From contig WBMW01005279.1 in NCBI GenBank assembly GCA_013396635.1, positions 1-64,000 on the forward strand: DNA of 64,000 nt. Direction: 5' to 3'. The notes below the pieces were generated by a model that was not told the DNA's origin, searched no databases, and worked only from the letters and a program-made list of their open reading frames with translations. The first letter of the stretch is position 1, and each line of letters begins with the position of its first letter. This document shows positions 36,804-46,373 of this stretch, piece after piece. Made by a program: the position numbers and the translations under genes. This DNA is from Penelope pileata (Eukaryota > Chordata > Aves > Galliformes > Cracidae).

Positions 36804-37324
36804 ATACGATGCTATATTTTGACTTCAGAAGTGAAACGATGATAACACACCGATGTTTTAGTTGTTGCTGAGCAATGCTGTACAGAGCCAAGAATATTTC
36901 AATTCCTCAGCTTCTTGTACTGTTCTGCTAGTGAGGGAGCATCAGTGGATGGTGAGCAATTACTTGTATATTATTTGTTTGTACATATATATAAAACTAT
37001 TATTCTTACATAGGATGCTCTGATAATAATGCCTCCTATTTATTTCCATGGAAACCACGATAGNATACGATGCTATATTTTGACTTCAGAAGTGAAACGA
37101 TGATAACACACCGATGTTTTAGTTGTTGCTGAGCAATGCTGTACAGAGCCAAGAATATTTCAATTCCTCAGCTTCTTGTACTGTTCTGCTAGTGAGGGAG
37201 CATCAGTGGATGGTGAGCAATTACTTGTATATTATTTGTTTGTACATATATATAAAACTATTATTCTTACATAGGATGCTCTGATAATAATGCCTCCTAT
37301 TTATTTCCATGGAAACCACGATAG
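36804..37324. repeat. Exact 260-bp tandem copy around a single N (likely assembly artefact)
   Basis: 36804-37063 and 37065-37324 read the same base for base, offset 261, with one N at 37064. The unit covers part of the LTR and the first ~55 bp of the mariner. An LTR/mariner junction cannot recur independently, and other repeats here have diverged, so duplicated contig ends are the simplest reading. Confidence 0.9.
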
Positions 37325-38567
37325 ATACAAAGAGCACAATAACACTGTTTGATAGAGCAAATTCTCAGCTACAAAACACTGTTTTTCAGCATAGTCGCCA
37401 CCCTAGCTATGCATTTTCACCAGTGATGAACAAGAGCCTGCATGCTGCAACTGTAGAATCTGCACCAGTGGAAGTGGCCTACTGTTTCACAGCTGCAATG
37501 ATAGTGTTGTTGCTAGGAAAATGTTACCCATACGTTCATCTTTCATCAGCCCAAATGGAAAGAAGACAGAAGGTGACAAATTTGGACTATGCAGTGGGTG
37601 TGGAAGGACAGTCCAGACAAGACTGGAGTGTGCTCCAAAGTCTTCAAACTGGTATGAGGCCTGGCATTATCATGTTGCAAAAAAAGGTTGTCTTCTTCTC
37701 CGGCCTGGCTCTACAACTTTGAGCTTCATCTTAGTCAGCGTTGTGATTTAACGGTCGGAGTTGATGGTTTGTCTGGGTTCCTGGAAATCCAGAAGAATTT
37801 CCCCATTCCTATCCCAACTATATATATAGCACATCATTCACCGAGGGCTGCATCTTGAGCATTTTCTTCAATGGGAAGTTCACATATCTCCAGTCTGTAA
37901 GATGCTGCGATGGTGACACCACGTCTCATCAGTAGTAATAATGCAATTCAGAAAATTGTTGCCTTTAGCCTTGTATTGATTCAATAGGTCCTGATACATT
38001 TCATAGGGTGCTCTTTCTGTTCCTGTGTGAACATTTGTGGGATCCACCTAGCACAAACTTTGAGAAATTCCAATGTTGCCACCATCACATCCAGCACATT
38101 AAAGCCAATACAGAACTGTGCACACAGTTCCCTGATAATAATCCACTGACTCGCACAGATGAACTGATGGAGATGCTCTTAATGTCATGGTGTGACAGCT
38201 GTGCATGGCTGACTGGAATGTGGCTTGTCTTTCATGTCCCTGTTGTTACTGCCTCACACAACATCCACTGCCTCAGTGTGCCCATATCCACTGTTTGGTC
38301 TCCATAAAAATTCAGCAAGCATGAAGGAATACCAACGGGTGCAATTTTTTGCACATGGAGGATTTCAATCACACCTTTGCTTACAGCACACTTTCATGTC
38401 AGATGCCATTTTGTCAGATTGCCCCTCTACTGCAATCTGTTGCACGGCAATAAAATGGATTATTGGCAAGAAGCTTCCATCTCTACTGCCATATCACCAA
38501 CATTTTCTTCTGACATCATGGACTAACATAATAAAATAAGAGGCATTACTTTTGGAGAACCCAAAAA
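37270..38567 (-). mobile_element. Mariner DNA transposon, Galluhop-like, about 1.3 kb, inactive
   Basis: The left terminal inverted repeat (CATAGGATGCTC...TAATGCCTCCTATT) pairs with the right (AATAAGAGGCATTACTTTTG). TA dinucleotides flank both ends (37268-37269 and about 38568-38569). The transposase is on the minus strand. Remnants of the D,D34D catalytic triad are visible. The first Asp survives in a TDETW motif near 37925 and the second in HDNAR near 37670. The third, normally in SPDLAPSD, is replaced by Val (SPNLSPSV, near 37565). Frames are broken elsewhere and no minus ORF of 60 codons remains. The 137-codon plus ORF here is antisense. The family name rests on recognised text and not on a search. 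Confidence 0.88.
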
Positions 38568-38640
38568 TATATTAATATATTAAAGATTATTAATTATTAA
38601 ATATATTTTATATATTAATTATTAATATATTAATTATTGT
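38568..38640. repeat. AT-rich run (TTAAT/TATAT) at the mariner/LTR junction
   Basis: Almost pure A and T, with TTAATTATTAATATATTAAT-like text. It replaces the TATTATTATT stretch normally in this LTR and has probably expanded. Confidence 0.7.
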
Positions 38641-38815
38641 AATTGTTATATTTTTTATCTTGGTTTTCTGTCTTAGTAAATAGTTCTTATCTCAACCCAT
38701 GAGTTCTATTTTGTTGGATTTTTTTGATTCTCTCTCCCATCCCACTGGGAATGGGAAAGTGAGGTAATGACTGTGAGATGCTCAGCTACCTTCTGGATTA
38801 AATCACAACATTGCC

Positions 38816-39793
38816 CCATGGCATTCATCTTTCTAGTCAAGGAGGTCTTCTGTTGAACTCCTTCTTCCGCACGGAATAAAGCTTAGTTTCTCCAGTCTTT
38901 ATGGAGATTTTTAGTTTCCAGTATATTTCACACTTTCCTTTCTTGTTGTTTCCCTATTTCTGTGATATTGTTTCAAAAAGAAAAGCCTAGATTTTCTCAT
39001 GGAATTCTTCACCTTGCATATTATTTGAGTAATTTGCATTCAGTGTATAATCTATATTGTTTTCATTTAATCTTTGAAACATTTTAGATTTTTGTACATC
39101 TTAGACCATTATAATCTGCTGGGTATTTAAAGGCACCTAACAATTTGTGCTCTTTCATTTTGTCAGTTCCTCCTCCCTATTTTGTCTTCTGTACCTTGAG
39201 GCTTATGAATCATTTTTCATTTTGATGTTCAGTTAGTATTTCACTGTCCTTTTTAATATTATCAGCTCCCACTTTGAGGCAAATTTACTTCATATTTCTT
39301 CTTTCAGTTAATTTTTCTTGGCCAGTATACTTCCTTCTTCTATTCTAATGAGAAAATAAAAGTCTGCAGTAACAAAGATACAATCATTTTAGATGTGTGT
39401 ATCACGAGAGAGCAGAATCTGAGAGGTCTCAGAGATCTTGAATATAAATCTATTTATTCCTAGTGTACAAATACTGGCATATTGAAAGTCTTTTATCAGA
39501 CCAAAATAGTAATTGTCAAGAAGGGATAAAAATCCACGTTGACAAATCACTGAAAGGAATAATTAATAGTAAAAAGGATTAAAATTCTGTATATTTATAA
39601 ACAAGAATTAAAAAGAAAAAAAAAACAACTTTGTATAGTGTCAACTCAATGGGTTACATCACTCCTAGAGACCTCTAAACTCTAGTTTTGCCCAACTGCA
39701 CATGCTGTGCTCTTCACAGAAGTCCCTGCTAATTCACACAATCCATCATAGATGTTATATGAAATTCTCTGCCATTTCCAAAATATATATCTT
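38816..39793. other. Unique T-rich DNA, no gene seen
   Basis: Nothing recognised with confidence. Confidence 0.4.
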
Positions 39794-40110
39794 AGAATCA
39801 TAGAATCCTTAGAGTTGGAAGGGACCTTTAAAGGTCACCTAGTCCAGCTCCCGTGCAATGCACAGGGACACCTACAGCTAGATCAGGTTGCTCAGAGCTT
39901 GGTCCAGCCTGACCTTGAATGTCTCCAGGGACGGGGCTTCTACCACCTCACTGGGCAACCTGTTCCAGTGCTTCACCACCCTTACTGTAAAAAACTTTTT
40001 CCTTAAATCTAACCTAAATTTCCTCTCTTTCAGTCTGAGGCCATTTCCCCTTGTCCTATCCCCAGAAATCTTGCAGAAAAGCTATTTGTTCCTGCCCCAG
40101 CTTTAATCCT
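39794..40110 (-). mobile_element. CR1 LINE 3' end, about 320 bp
   Basis: The tail complement (AGAATCATAGAATCCTTAGA) is followed by the 3' UTR (GGAAGGGACCTTTAAAGG) and the ORF2 end (GGGCAACCTGTTCCAGTGCT, AAAAAACTTTTTCCTTAAAT), cut off near 40110. Confidence 0.92.
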
Positions 40111-41652
40111 GGGAAGGCCTAGAGATCAGTAGAGAACTGATCAGTTGTTTCTACCTGATCTTTCAACTGTGTGGTGTTTTCAACATAAATATGACATGCC
40201 GGGGGCCTCATATGCTCTTATGTCCATAACGTCAGCTTATTCTTGCTATCTTTACTAACATCGGGAAAATTAATATAATAAATAATCAGTTCTACTTTCA
40301 ACTAATTACACAATAAACCTTTGCCCGAAGAACTGATTATTTTCTATCACATTTCTTACTGGAATTGGCACTTTACCTGTATACTAGTTTTTTGGTTTTT
40401 TTTTCCAAATTCTGTTACTCTCACCAAATATATCATTAGTTAATGCTTCTATCTACATCTTTCTAAGGCTTTCAGGATGATACAATCTTTTAATGTGCAA
40501 AGGCAGTAGGTGTTATAAAGTATTCCTTGTGAACAATTGATGTGAGAATAAAAGTAAGATACTATTTCATAATCTTATTTATAATTGAATTTTTACTTTT
40601 TTCCTTTTTTTCTCTGACTTTAACACATGTTACCATTGCCAAATACCAAAAGTGTAAATATTGAGAGCAGCAAAGACCTCATCATGTCATGTAATGTGTT
40701 ATTTTCTGTACTTTAACAGGCTAATTGTTGTAAGAATTTTATAATCCAAAGTAAAAGCAAATTCTTGAGTATTTGACAGGGCTATGGATTTCTTTCAGCT
40801 TCTTTATAGCTTGATGAGAGAAAAACTGTTTGGGGAATATTGCTCATTCAATATTCAGAATACCTTCTCAAAACAGCAATATTGTACTTACCTGTGAAGA
40901 GCAAAGTGAAAATTGTAATCTGTGACGACTGTAATTGCTTACAGCAAATACATCCTGAGAAGCGGCAGGGCAATTTGAAAGCTCCAGTTTAATTGCTGCC
41001 TTATTTAATTATTGACCTACTTCGGAGTTGAAGCACAGACAAATTCCTCCTTAGCTAAAATGCAGCATCACAGTAATTCTCCAGTCCCTAATATGAAGTA
41101 CAATTGGGGTAGGAGAATGTTACATGCATTAAATAAATAACTGTTCTGTGGAAGACATCTTCCAAAGGAAAATTAATGTGACATCCACCAATGAATATCA
41201 ACTTAGGAGTTATTTAGAGTACTATTGCTCTATTGTTTTCTAGCACTTGATTAAATACAATTTAAATATTAATTCAAAGTCACTGTTTTCAGATAACCAT
41301 AATAAATTGAATATGTTGAAAAAACTATTGAATAAATTGTTATCTTGAGTATCATACTATCACAGGTCAGCTTCTAAATCACTTTTCAACTGATTTCGTT
41401 GCAAATTTGGAAAATATGTAAGGGTGCCATTACTCAAGAAGCAGACTCTAAGAGAGTACACTGTTACTAACTGTAAGAATATGTTTGACTTGTTTTTAAA
41501 TACTGTATTAAATAAAGGCATAGAAGGCATCTCTAGAATGAGAATGGCTCTGGATGAGATTCCAGCACTTTTTTAAAATTGATTAGGCATTATCTTGAAA
41601 GTAGTAAGGTGTTGGTTGGTTGGTTGTTTTTTTTTTTTTTAAATTCTATTTT
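40111..41652. other. Unique AT-rich DNA with a possible conserved element
   Basis: No gene is seen. The block at 40865-41110 is listed separately. Confidence 0.4.
40865..41110. promoter_or_regulatory. Candidate conserved non-coding element
   Basis: A non-repetitive block with words such as CTGTAATTGCTTACAG, GAGAAGCGGCAGGGCAAT, TTTAATTGCTGCC and TTTAATTATTGACC. It keeps CpGs in AT-rich flanks and lacks any frame. The text style resembles vertebrate enhancers with homeodomain sites. No conservation data are available here. Confidence 0.25.
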
Positions 41653-41658
41653 ATCGCA

Positions 41659-41674
41659 CCCTAACCCTAACCCT
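41659..41674 (-). repeat. Short telomere-like repeat at a CR1 5' junction
   Basis: CCCTAACCCTAACCCT (2.7 units of the vertebrate telomere hexamer, G-rich strand on minus) sits directly before the CR1 copy at 41675. ATCGCAC occurs on both sides (41653-41659 and 41676-41682). Confidence 0.85.
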
Positions 41675-42029
41675 CATCGCACTCTACAACTTCCTGAAGG
41701 GAGGTTGTGATGACGAGGGGGTTGGCCTCTTCTCCCAGATAACTAATGACAGGACGAGAGGGAATGGCCACAAGTTGTGCCAGGGTAAATTTAGACTGGA
41801 TATAAGGAAAAACTTTTTCTCTGAAAGAGTGGTCAGGCACCGGAATGGCCTGCCTAGGGAGGTGGTGGAGTCACCGTCCCTGGTGCTGTTCAAGAAGCAT
41901 CTGGATGAGGTGCTAAGGGATATGATTTAGTAGCTTAATGGTTAGGGATGGTGATAGGAGGACGGTTGCACTAGATGATCTTGTAGGTCCTTTCCAACCT
42001 AGTGTTTCTATGATTCTATGATTCTATGA
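41675..42029 (+). mobile_element. CR1 LINE 3' end, recent subfamily
   Basis: It starts at CATCGCACTCTACAACTTCC in ORF2 and reads through AACTTTTTCTCTGAAAGAGT and the 3' UTR to TTTCTATGATTCTATGATTC. From about 41720 it differs from 32446-32754 by roughly a dozen substitutions in 300 bases, so both are young. A TA-rich run follows the tail. Confidence 0.95.
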
Positions 42030-42085
42030 TATATATATAATACATATATATATGATTATATATATTATTATAAGAGATATATATG
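42030..42085. repeat. TA-rich simple sequence after the CR1 tail
   Basis: Imperfect (TA)n of about 55 bp. Confidence 0.85.
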
Positions 42086-42339
42086 CATTCTATTTTATTG
42101 TTTCGAAATGTCTGCAATATGAAATCACTTTTTAAAAAGTTTTTAAAAATCTTTTGTTTCTAATTTTCTGCATGAAGTTATTCACTGACAGTTTGAATAT
42201 GTTTTTTCTTGGAGCACCACAGTCCAGTAGCTTATTACTTGCCTGGATAACATTTAATTACAGGCCAGACACATAAGTGAACTTGTGATGAAATTCACTC
42301 ATTTATTAAGTAATCTATATAACCAGCTGGTCAAAAGAG

Positions 42340-42572
42340 GTGATTCTGTGACTATATTAAACATTGGTGCAACCTCGCCTTGAATATTGTGTGCTAGTCT
42401 GGGCTCTACTGTTTTAAAAGGATCTTAAAATACTTGAATGTGTTCAGAGGAAAGTAATAAAACTGATAAAAGGAAAAGCATTTCTTATGAGGAGAGGCTG
42501 AGGGTTGTCCGGTCTGATGAAAAGAAGGCCAAAAATTGAACTCATTGCTCCCTACAACTTCCTGAGGAGGTG
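42340..42572 (+). mobile_element. CR1 LINE internal fragment, old
   Basis: GCCTTGAATATTGTGTGCTAGTCTGGGC-type text, then TGTGTTCAGAGGAAAGTAAT, TTCTTATGAGGAGAGGCTGA and CTCCCTACAACTTCCTGAGG, follow CR1 ORF2. There is no tail. Confidence 0.8.
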
Positions 42573-43177
42573 TCTTAGTTTCTAACTGAAACTTTCTCTC
42601 TTAATGTCTGCAATAAGTATCCATATTGCAGTCTAAGTTCTAGATATAATACCTGAGTTTTCAAGTGTTTAAAATAAAATATTAGTTCTTGGTATACCTT
42701 AACTGAATCTTCGTTTAAGAGTTCCTTATGGCTGTATACTCTGGGGAAAAAAAAAAAAAGGCATCAAAATCTTTTAGCAACATCAAATAAGTCCTGTTTT
42801 CAGGGTCAGTAAGTTTACCAAGACATATCCTGCCACAAAAAGAATCATACAACGACAGTGGATGTTCTTATAAAGCCACAAAAGCATAATTCATTTCCTT
42901 TTGTCGCAGATCAAGGAACTATATTCTGAGCATTTTCATCGGGTAAAATAAAATGAAAAAAATACATCCGTGATAAACTTTACATGAAAATATTTGCCAT
43001 AAAAAAAATTTGATATTATAATAAAAAATCATAGACATCTATAGAGAGAAAATGTAGTTAAAACAATTAATGAAAGATATGAAGAATGTGTATACCATAA
43101 AATATTACATTTTAGTATGTTGTTTAACACCATTCTCACTTATACTAGTATAAACTGTAAATAACACAGTAGAACTT
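42573..43177. other. Unique AT-rich DNA, no gene seen
   Basis: Nothing recognised. Confidence 0.45.
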
Positions 43178-43586
43178 TGTCCTACTTGAGTTGATTTTCT
43201 TCATAGTTTCCAGTATGATGCTGTGCTTTGGCTGTGGGAGAAAAACAATGTGGTAACATTCGATTGTTGCTGAATAGTGCTGTATTGAGTCAAGCATGTT
43301 TCAGGTTTTCAGTTTCTTGTACTATTCCACCAGCAAGGGGGCTGGGAGGGGCACAAGGAGCTGGGAGAGGTCAGAGTATAGACAGCTGACTTAAATTGGC
43401 CAAAATGATATTCCATACAACATGGAATCATGTGAAAAAAAAGAAAAAAAAAAGAAAAAAAAGAAAAACAAAACTGAGGAGAATTGGCCAAGGGGGCAGC
43501 TTCTGTTTGGGGATGGGCTGGGCATTGGTCAGTGGGTGGTGAGCAATTGGAGCAATTGCTATGTGCACCACTTGTTTTCTAAATAT
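43178..43586 (+). mobile_element. ERVL-type LTR (copy C), 3'-truncated
   Basis: It starts TGTCCTACTTGAGTTGATTT with a short internal deletion. It continues through GTGCTGTATTGAGTCAAGCA, CAGCTGACTTAAATTGGCCA and GATATTCCATACAACATG, then GGCATTGGTCAGTGGGTGGT and GTGCACCACTTGTTTTC. It breaks off where a CR1 tail begins, and the U5 end is missing. Where related copies carry a TATA box, this copy has an expanded A-rich tract (43432-43470). Confidence 0.85.
43432..43470. repeat. A-rich tract inside LTR copy C
   Basis: Runs of A broken by single G (AAAAAAGAAAAAAAAAAGAA). It sits at the core promoter position of the LTR. Confidence 0.85.
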
Positions 43587-43648
43587 AGAATCATAGAATC
43601 ATCAAGGTCGGAAAAGACCTCCAAGATTATCTAGTCCAATCATCCAAT
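43587..43648 (-). mobile_element. CR1 3' tail, about 60 bp
   Basis: AGAATCATAGAATCATCAAG followed by GGAAAAGACCTCCAAGAT and CTAGTCCAATCATCCA is a CR1 3' end on the minus strand. It ends at the TA microsatellite. Confidence 0.85.
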
Positions 43649-43673
43649 ACATATATATATATATATATATACA
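43649..43673. repeat. (TA)n microsatellite
   Basis: About eleven TA units directly beyond the CR1 scrap. Confidence 0.95.
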
Positions 43674-45258
43674 CCTATAAGAACCATTAAACCAAAACAA
43701 ACATAATGGAATTAAGAAATATATGAGACAACATAAAGCAATCCTGAATCAAACCTGAAATTCAGTGTCCTCTCCTTGGTTTTATATTATTTAATACTCA
43801 TTTTATACCATCCTGATTCTTCGCTGTAATTTGTGTGACATTGTAAAAGAGTCTCTGCAATGTAGCAAATATTAGATTAATTGAGTTTTTCTGATAAAAG
43901 CAGCCCAGATTTACACAGAATCATTCACAGGTTGTAGTTTGTATTCACAGGCATGTAGTATGTTAACATAGCATATTTTATTAGTAATATTTATTATTCT
44001 ATTTATAAGCCAGAGACAAGACACGCAAGTACATTGCCATCATCATTATCAATAAATCCATTGCACATTTCTGTGATTTTATCTTTAAACTTCAAAGCAT
44101 ATTTCCAAATATCCATGTGAACAATTCTGTGCAGTACTATCCACAAAGTGTGTTTCATGAAACACATTTCATTTCATCTGCCTTCACTTTTCCTGTTTTC
44201 CATAGGTATCTGAGAGAATTAAAATTGGCATGTAGAGCTTGAGTTTTTCCAATCAACTTAGTACAGTTTTGATGCATTTTGCTGGTATGGATGAGTAACT
44301 CAGAGCCACGTAGATCTGAATCACAGAGAATTGTCTCCATCCTCCAACTTCCACTACTAAGCATGGAGGAAACCTCCAAGACTGATAGATCATCTTCTAA
44401 ATCTGTTTTACATCTCATACTTGAAGCTTTCTTTAGGAGACCAACAGCAGAACTGATCACATCTACAAGCTGTCTTCAGGATCTAAAATAGATTATCAGG
44501 CAACTAGAAAGCTTGATGAAAATATTTTGTTGGGAGTAGTCTTCTTGGTCCTTTGGTAAGAATGTCTTTTTAATCTAGGTACCTTAAATAAATAAATTAA
44601 TAAATAAAATTCAACTTATATGTATCTCACTTTGCTTCTGTGAATTCTCTGTGGAAGTCTGAGAACTATAAAGAGTTAAGAAAATACGTCATGAGTGTAC
44701 ATGTGGGAAATAAAACAACTGCTCAAAATTACTTGACAATCTTGTTTTCTAACAGAAAATATTTTTTTAGCATATCAAATTTTGTGACATTATTTCCAGA
44801 AGATTGATATATAAATTCTTTTTCTAGACCACTTTATCAACCATTTTCCAAATATATCTTTTGTTCTGTCCTTAATGTAGACACAAGATTGCCAAAGTCT
44901 AATGAAATTTGGTTGAACTCTGATTAAGTTAATTGTATAGGGCTTTCAAATGCTATCCTGGATGAAAAGGACTGTAGCTATTATCCTCAGTGGTATCTAG
45001 ACCTACAAATATTTGTTCAAAATAATTCTAAAGGAAAGAAGGACAAAATGAAGATTGTACTTTCATTCTATAGAAAAAAAATTGAAATGCAAATTTTTTT
45101 GACTAGAAACAGTCCCTAAAAAATTTAACCTAATGAATTTATTTAGTAAGAAACTGGAATGTATGCCTTGAATTTTATAGTATTCCTCTCTGATAAGAAC
45201 ACTGAATTATTACTGCTTTGCTAGTAAAATCGACTGTGATATAAGAATAGTCTTCTTG
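43674..45258. other. Unique AT-rich DNA with one coding-like ORF
   Basis: Apart from the ORF at 44155-44460 (minus), nothing is recognised. AAATAAATAAATTAATAAAT-type simple sequence occurs near 44590. Confidence 0.4.
44155..44460 (-). CDS. Unassigned coding-like ORF or pseudogene, about 100 residues
   Basis: The frame is hydrophilic with balanced composition (SAVGLLKKASSM, DLEDDLSVLEVSSML, ELLIHTSKMHQNCTKLIGKT, ALHANFNSLRYLWKTGK), unlike the Phe/Ile/Tyr-rich chance ORFs around it. It has no ATG at its left limit. An acceptor-like CTGAAGACAG just upstream could open an exon at about 44469, and a possible GTGAAG donor follows WKTGK. The frame closes 12 codons later at 44155. I do not recognise the protein. 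It could be an exon, a processed pseudogene or chance. Confidence 0.22.
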   Translation of the reverse strand: MISSAVGLLKKASSMRCKTDLEDDLSVLEVSSMLSSGSWRMETILCDSDLRGSELLIHTSKMHQNCTKLIGKTQALHANFNSLRYLWKTGKVKADEMKCVS

Positions 45259-45310
45259 ATAGAATAGAACAGAACAGCTTAGTTCAGTTTGACGGGACCT
45301 ACAAAGATCA
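45259..45310 (-). mobile_element. CR1 3' tail scrap of another subfamily
   Basis: ATAGAATAGAACAGAACAGC then TTCAGTTTGACGGGACCTAC resembles the (ATAGA)n-type 3' end of CR1. It is cut at 45310, where the tail of the next CR1 begins. Confidence 0.7.
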
Positions 45311-45677
45311 CAGAATCACAGAATTGTAGGGGTTGGAAGGGACCTCGAGAAATCATCGAGGCCAACTTCCCTGCCAAAGCAGGTTCTCTACAGCAGGCCA
45401 CACAGGTAGGCATCCAGACGGGTCTTTAATACCTCCAGAGAAGGAGACTCCACAACCTTCCTGGGCAGCCTGTTCCTATGCTCCATCACCCTCACCACAG
45501 AAAAGTTCTTACACATACCTGTGCAGAAATTCCTATTTTCCAGTTTGTGGCCATTTCCCCTTGTCCTGTCACCACACACCACTGAAAAGAGTCTGTCATC
45601 ATCCCTTTGCCTCCCACGCTTTAGGTATTTATAGATATTGATAAGATCCCTTCTCAGTCTTCTTTTCTCAAGGCTGA
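45311..45677 (-). mobile_element. CR1 LINE 3' end, about 370 bp
   Basis: The tail complement CAGAATCACAGAATTGTAGG leads through the 3' UTR into an open ORF2 C-terminal frame (minus, 45388 to the N). It includes SLEKRRLRRDLINIYKYLK, DRTRGNGHKLENRNF and NRLPRKVVESPSLEVLKTRL. It ends at a single N (45678). Confidence 0.92.
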
Positions 45678-45678
45678 N
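45678..45678. other. Single-N assembly join
   Basis: One N lies between CR1 ORF2 text and a CACTGCTGGCTGCACACTGC segment that leads into the LTR. The order on either side may not be contiguous in the genome. Confidence 0.75.
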
Positions 45679-45699
45679 GCACACTGCTGGCTGCACACT

Positions 45700-45957
45700 G
45701 CAAGCAAATGGGCCCTCCCAGCTCACTTCCCTTCCTTATATTACATGATGTCATATGGTATGGAATATCCCTTTGGTCAGTTTGGGTCAGCTGCCTCGTT
45801 CTTGTCCCCTCCCAGCTCCCTGCAGTCCCCCTAGCCTCTTCACTCTCCTGGCAGAGACATACAAATGTCCTTGGTTCTGTTCAACGCTGCAGGGTGTTAT
45901 CAGCCTTGCTTGTCTTCTAGAACCAAAACACAGCTTTGTAGCAGACAAGAGAGGAAC
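45700..45957 (-). mobile_element. ERVL-type LTR fragment (copy D)
   Basis: GATGTCATATGGTATGGAAT, TTTGGTCAGTTTGGGTCAGC and CTCCTGGCAGAG are complements of the LTR's upstream promoter region. ACCAAAACACAGCTTTGTAG is close to its 5' end. Both LTR ends are missing, and the fragment lies between two CR1 pieces of opposite orientation. Confidence 0.85.
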
Positions 45958-46373
45958 TTTATGAGGTTCAACAAGAGCAAGTGTAGCATTCTACATCTGG
46001 GGAGGAATAACTGCATGCATCAGTAAAGGTTAGAGGCTGATCTGCTGGAAGGGAGCTCTGTGGAGAAGGGCCTAGGGGTCCTGCTAGACATCAGGTTGGC
46101 CATAAGCCAGCAGTGTACTGTTGAGGCCAAGAAAGCCAATGATACCCTGGAGTTCATTAAAACTCTACTTTGCTCTGGTGAGACCACATCTGAAGTACTG
46201 TGTTCAGTTCTTGGCTGTGTTCAGTTCAAGAAAGATAGGGGTGTTCTAGAAAGAGTCCAGTGGAGGACCACAAAGGTGATAAAGAGCCTGGAGCACCTCC
46301 CTTATGAGGAAAGGCTGAGAGATCTGAGACTGGTCAGCCTGGAGAACAGAGGACTGAGAGGAGAACAACGCTG
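45958..46373 (+). mobile_element. CR1 LINE internal piece, about 415 bp
   Basis: TATGAGGTTCAACAAGAGCA starts just after the RT active site. It continues through GGGAGCTCTGTGGAGAAGGG, CATAAGCCAGCAGTGTACTG and GGAGCACCTCCCTTATGAGG and stops at GAGGACTGAGAGGAGAACAA. There is no 3' end. Its last 30 bases correspond to the 5' limit of the minus piece at 45677. Confidence 0.9.

Larger units (their letters stand above)
36751..38810 (+). mobile_element. Solo ERVL-type LTR (copy B), split by a mariner
   Basis: It starts TGTCCTGCCTGGTTTCAG and ends GGATTAAATCACAACA. The 5' part runs to about 37268 (inflated by the duplicated 260 bp) and the 3' part resumes after 38568 with CTTATCTCAACCCATGAG and CTCCCATCCCACTGGGAAT. 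Flanking TTGCT (36746-36750) and TTGCC (38811-38815) fit a 5-bp target-site duplication with one mismatch. There are no retroviral genes. Compared with copy A it has lost the region holding the promoter, because the text jumps from GAGGGAGCATCAG to GGATGGTGAGCAATTAC. Confidence 0.9.

Noticed and set aside
36804..37324. Reading the perfect tandem copy as a real duplication or a second mariner insertion
   Set aside because: The exact identity, the single N at the junction and the recurrence of the same LTR/mariner boundary favour an assembly error.
37309..37722. 137-codon plus-strand ORF
   Set aside because: It is the antisense of the mariner transposase, whose catalytic motifs are readable on the minus strand.
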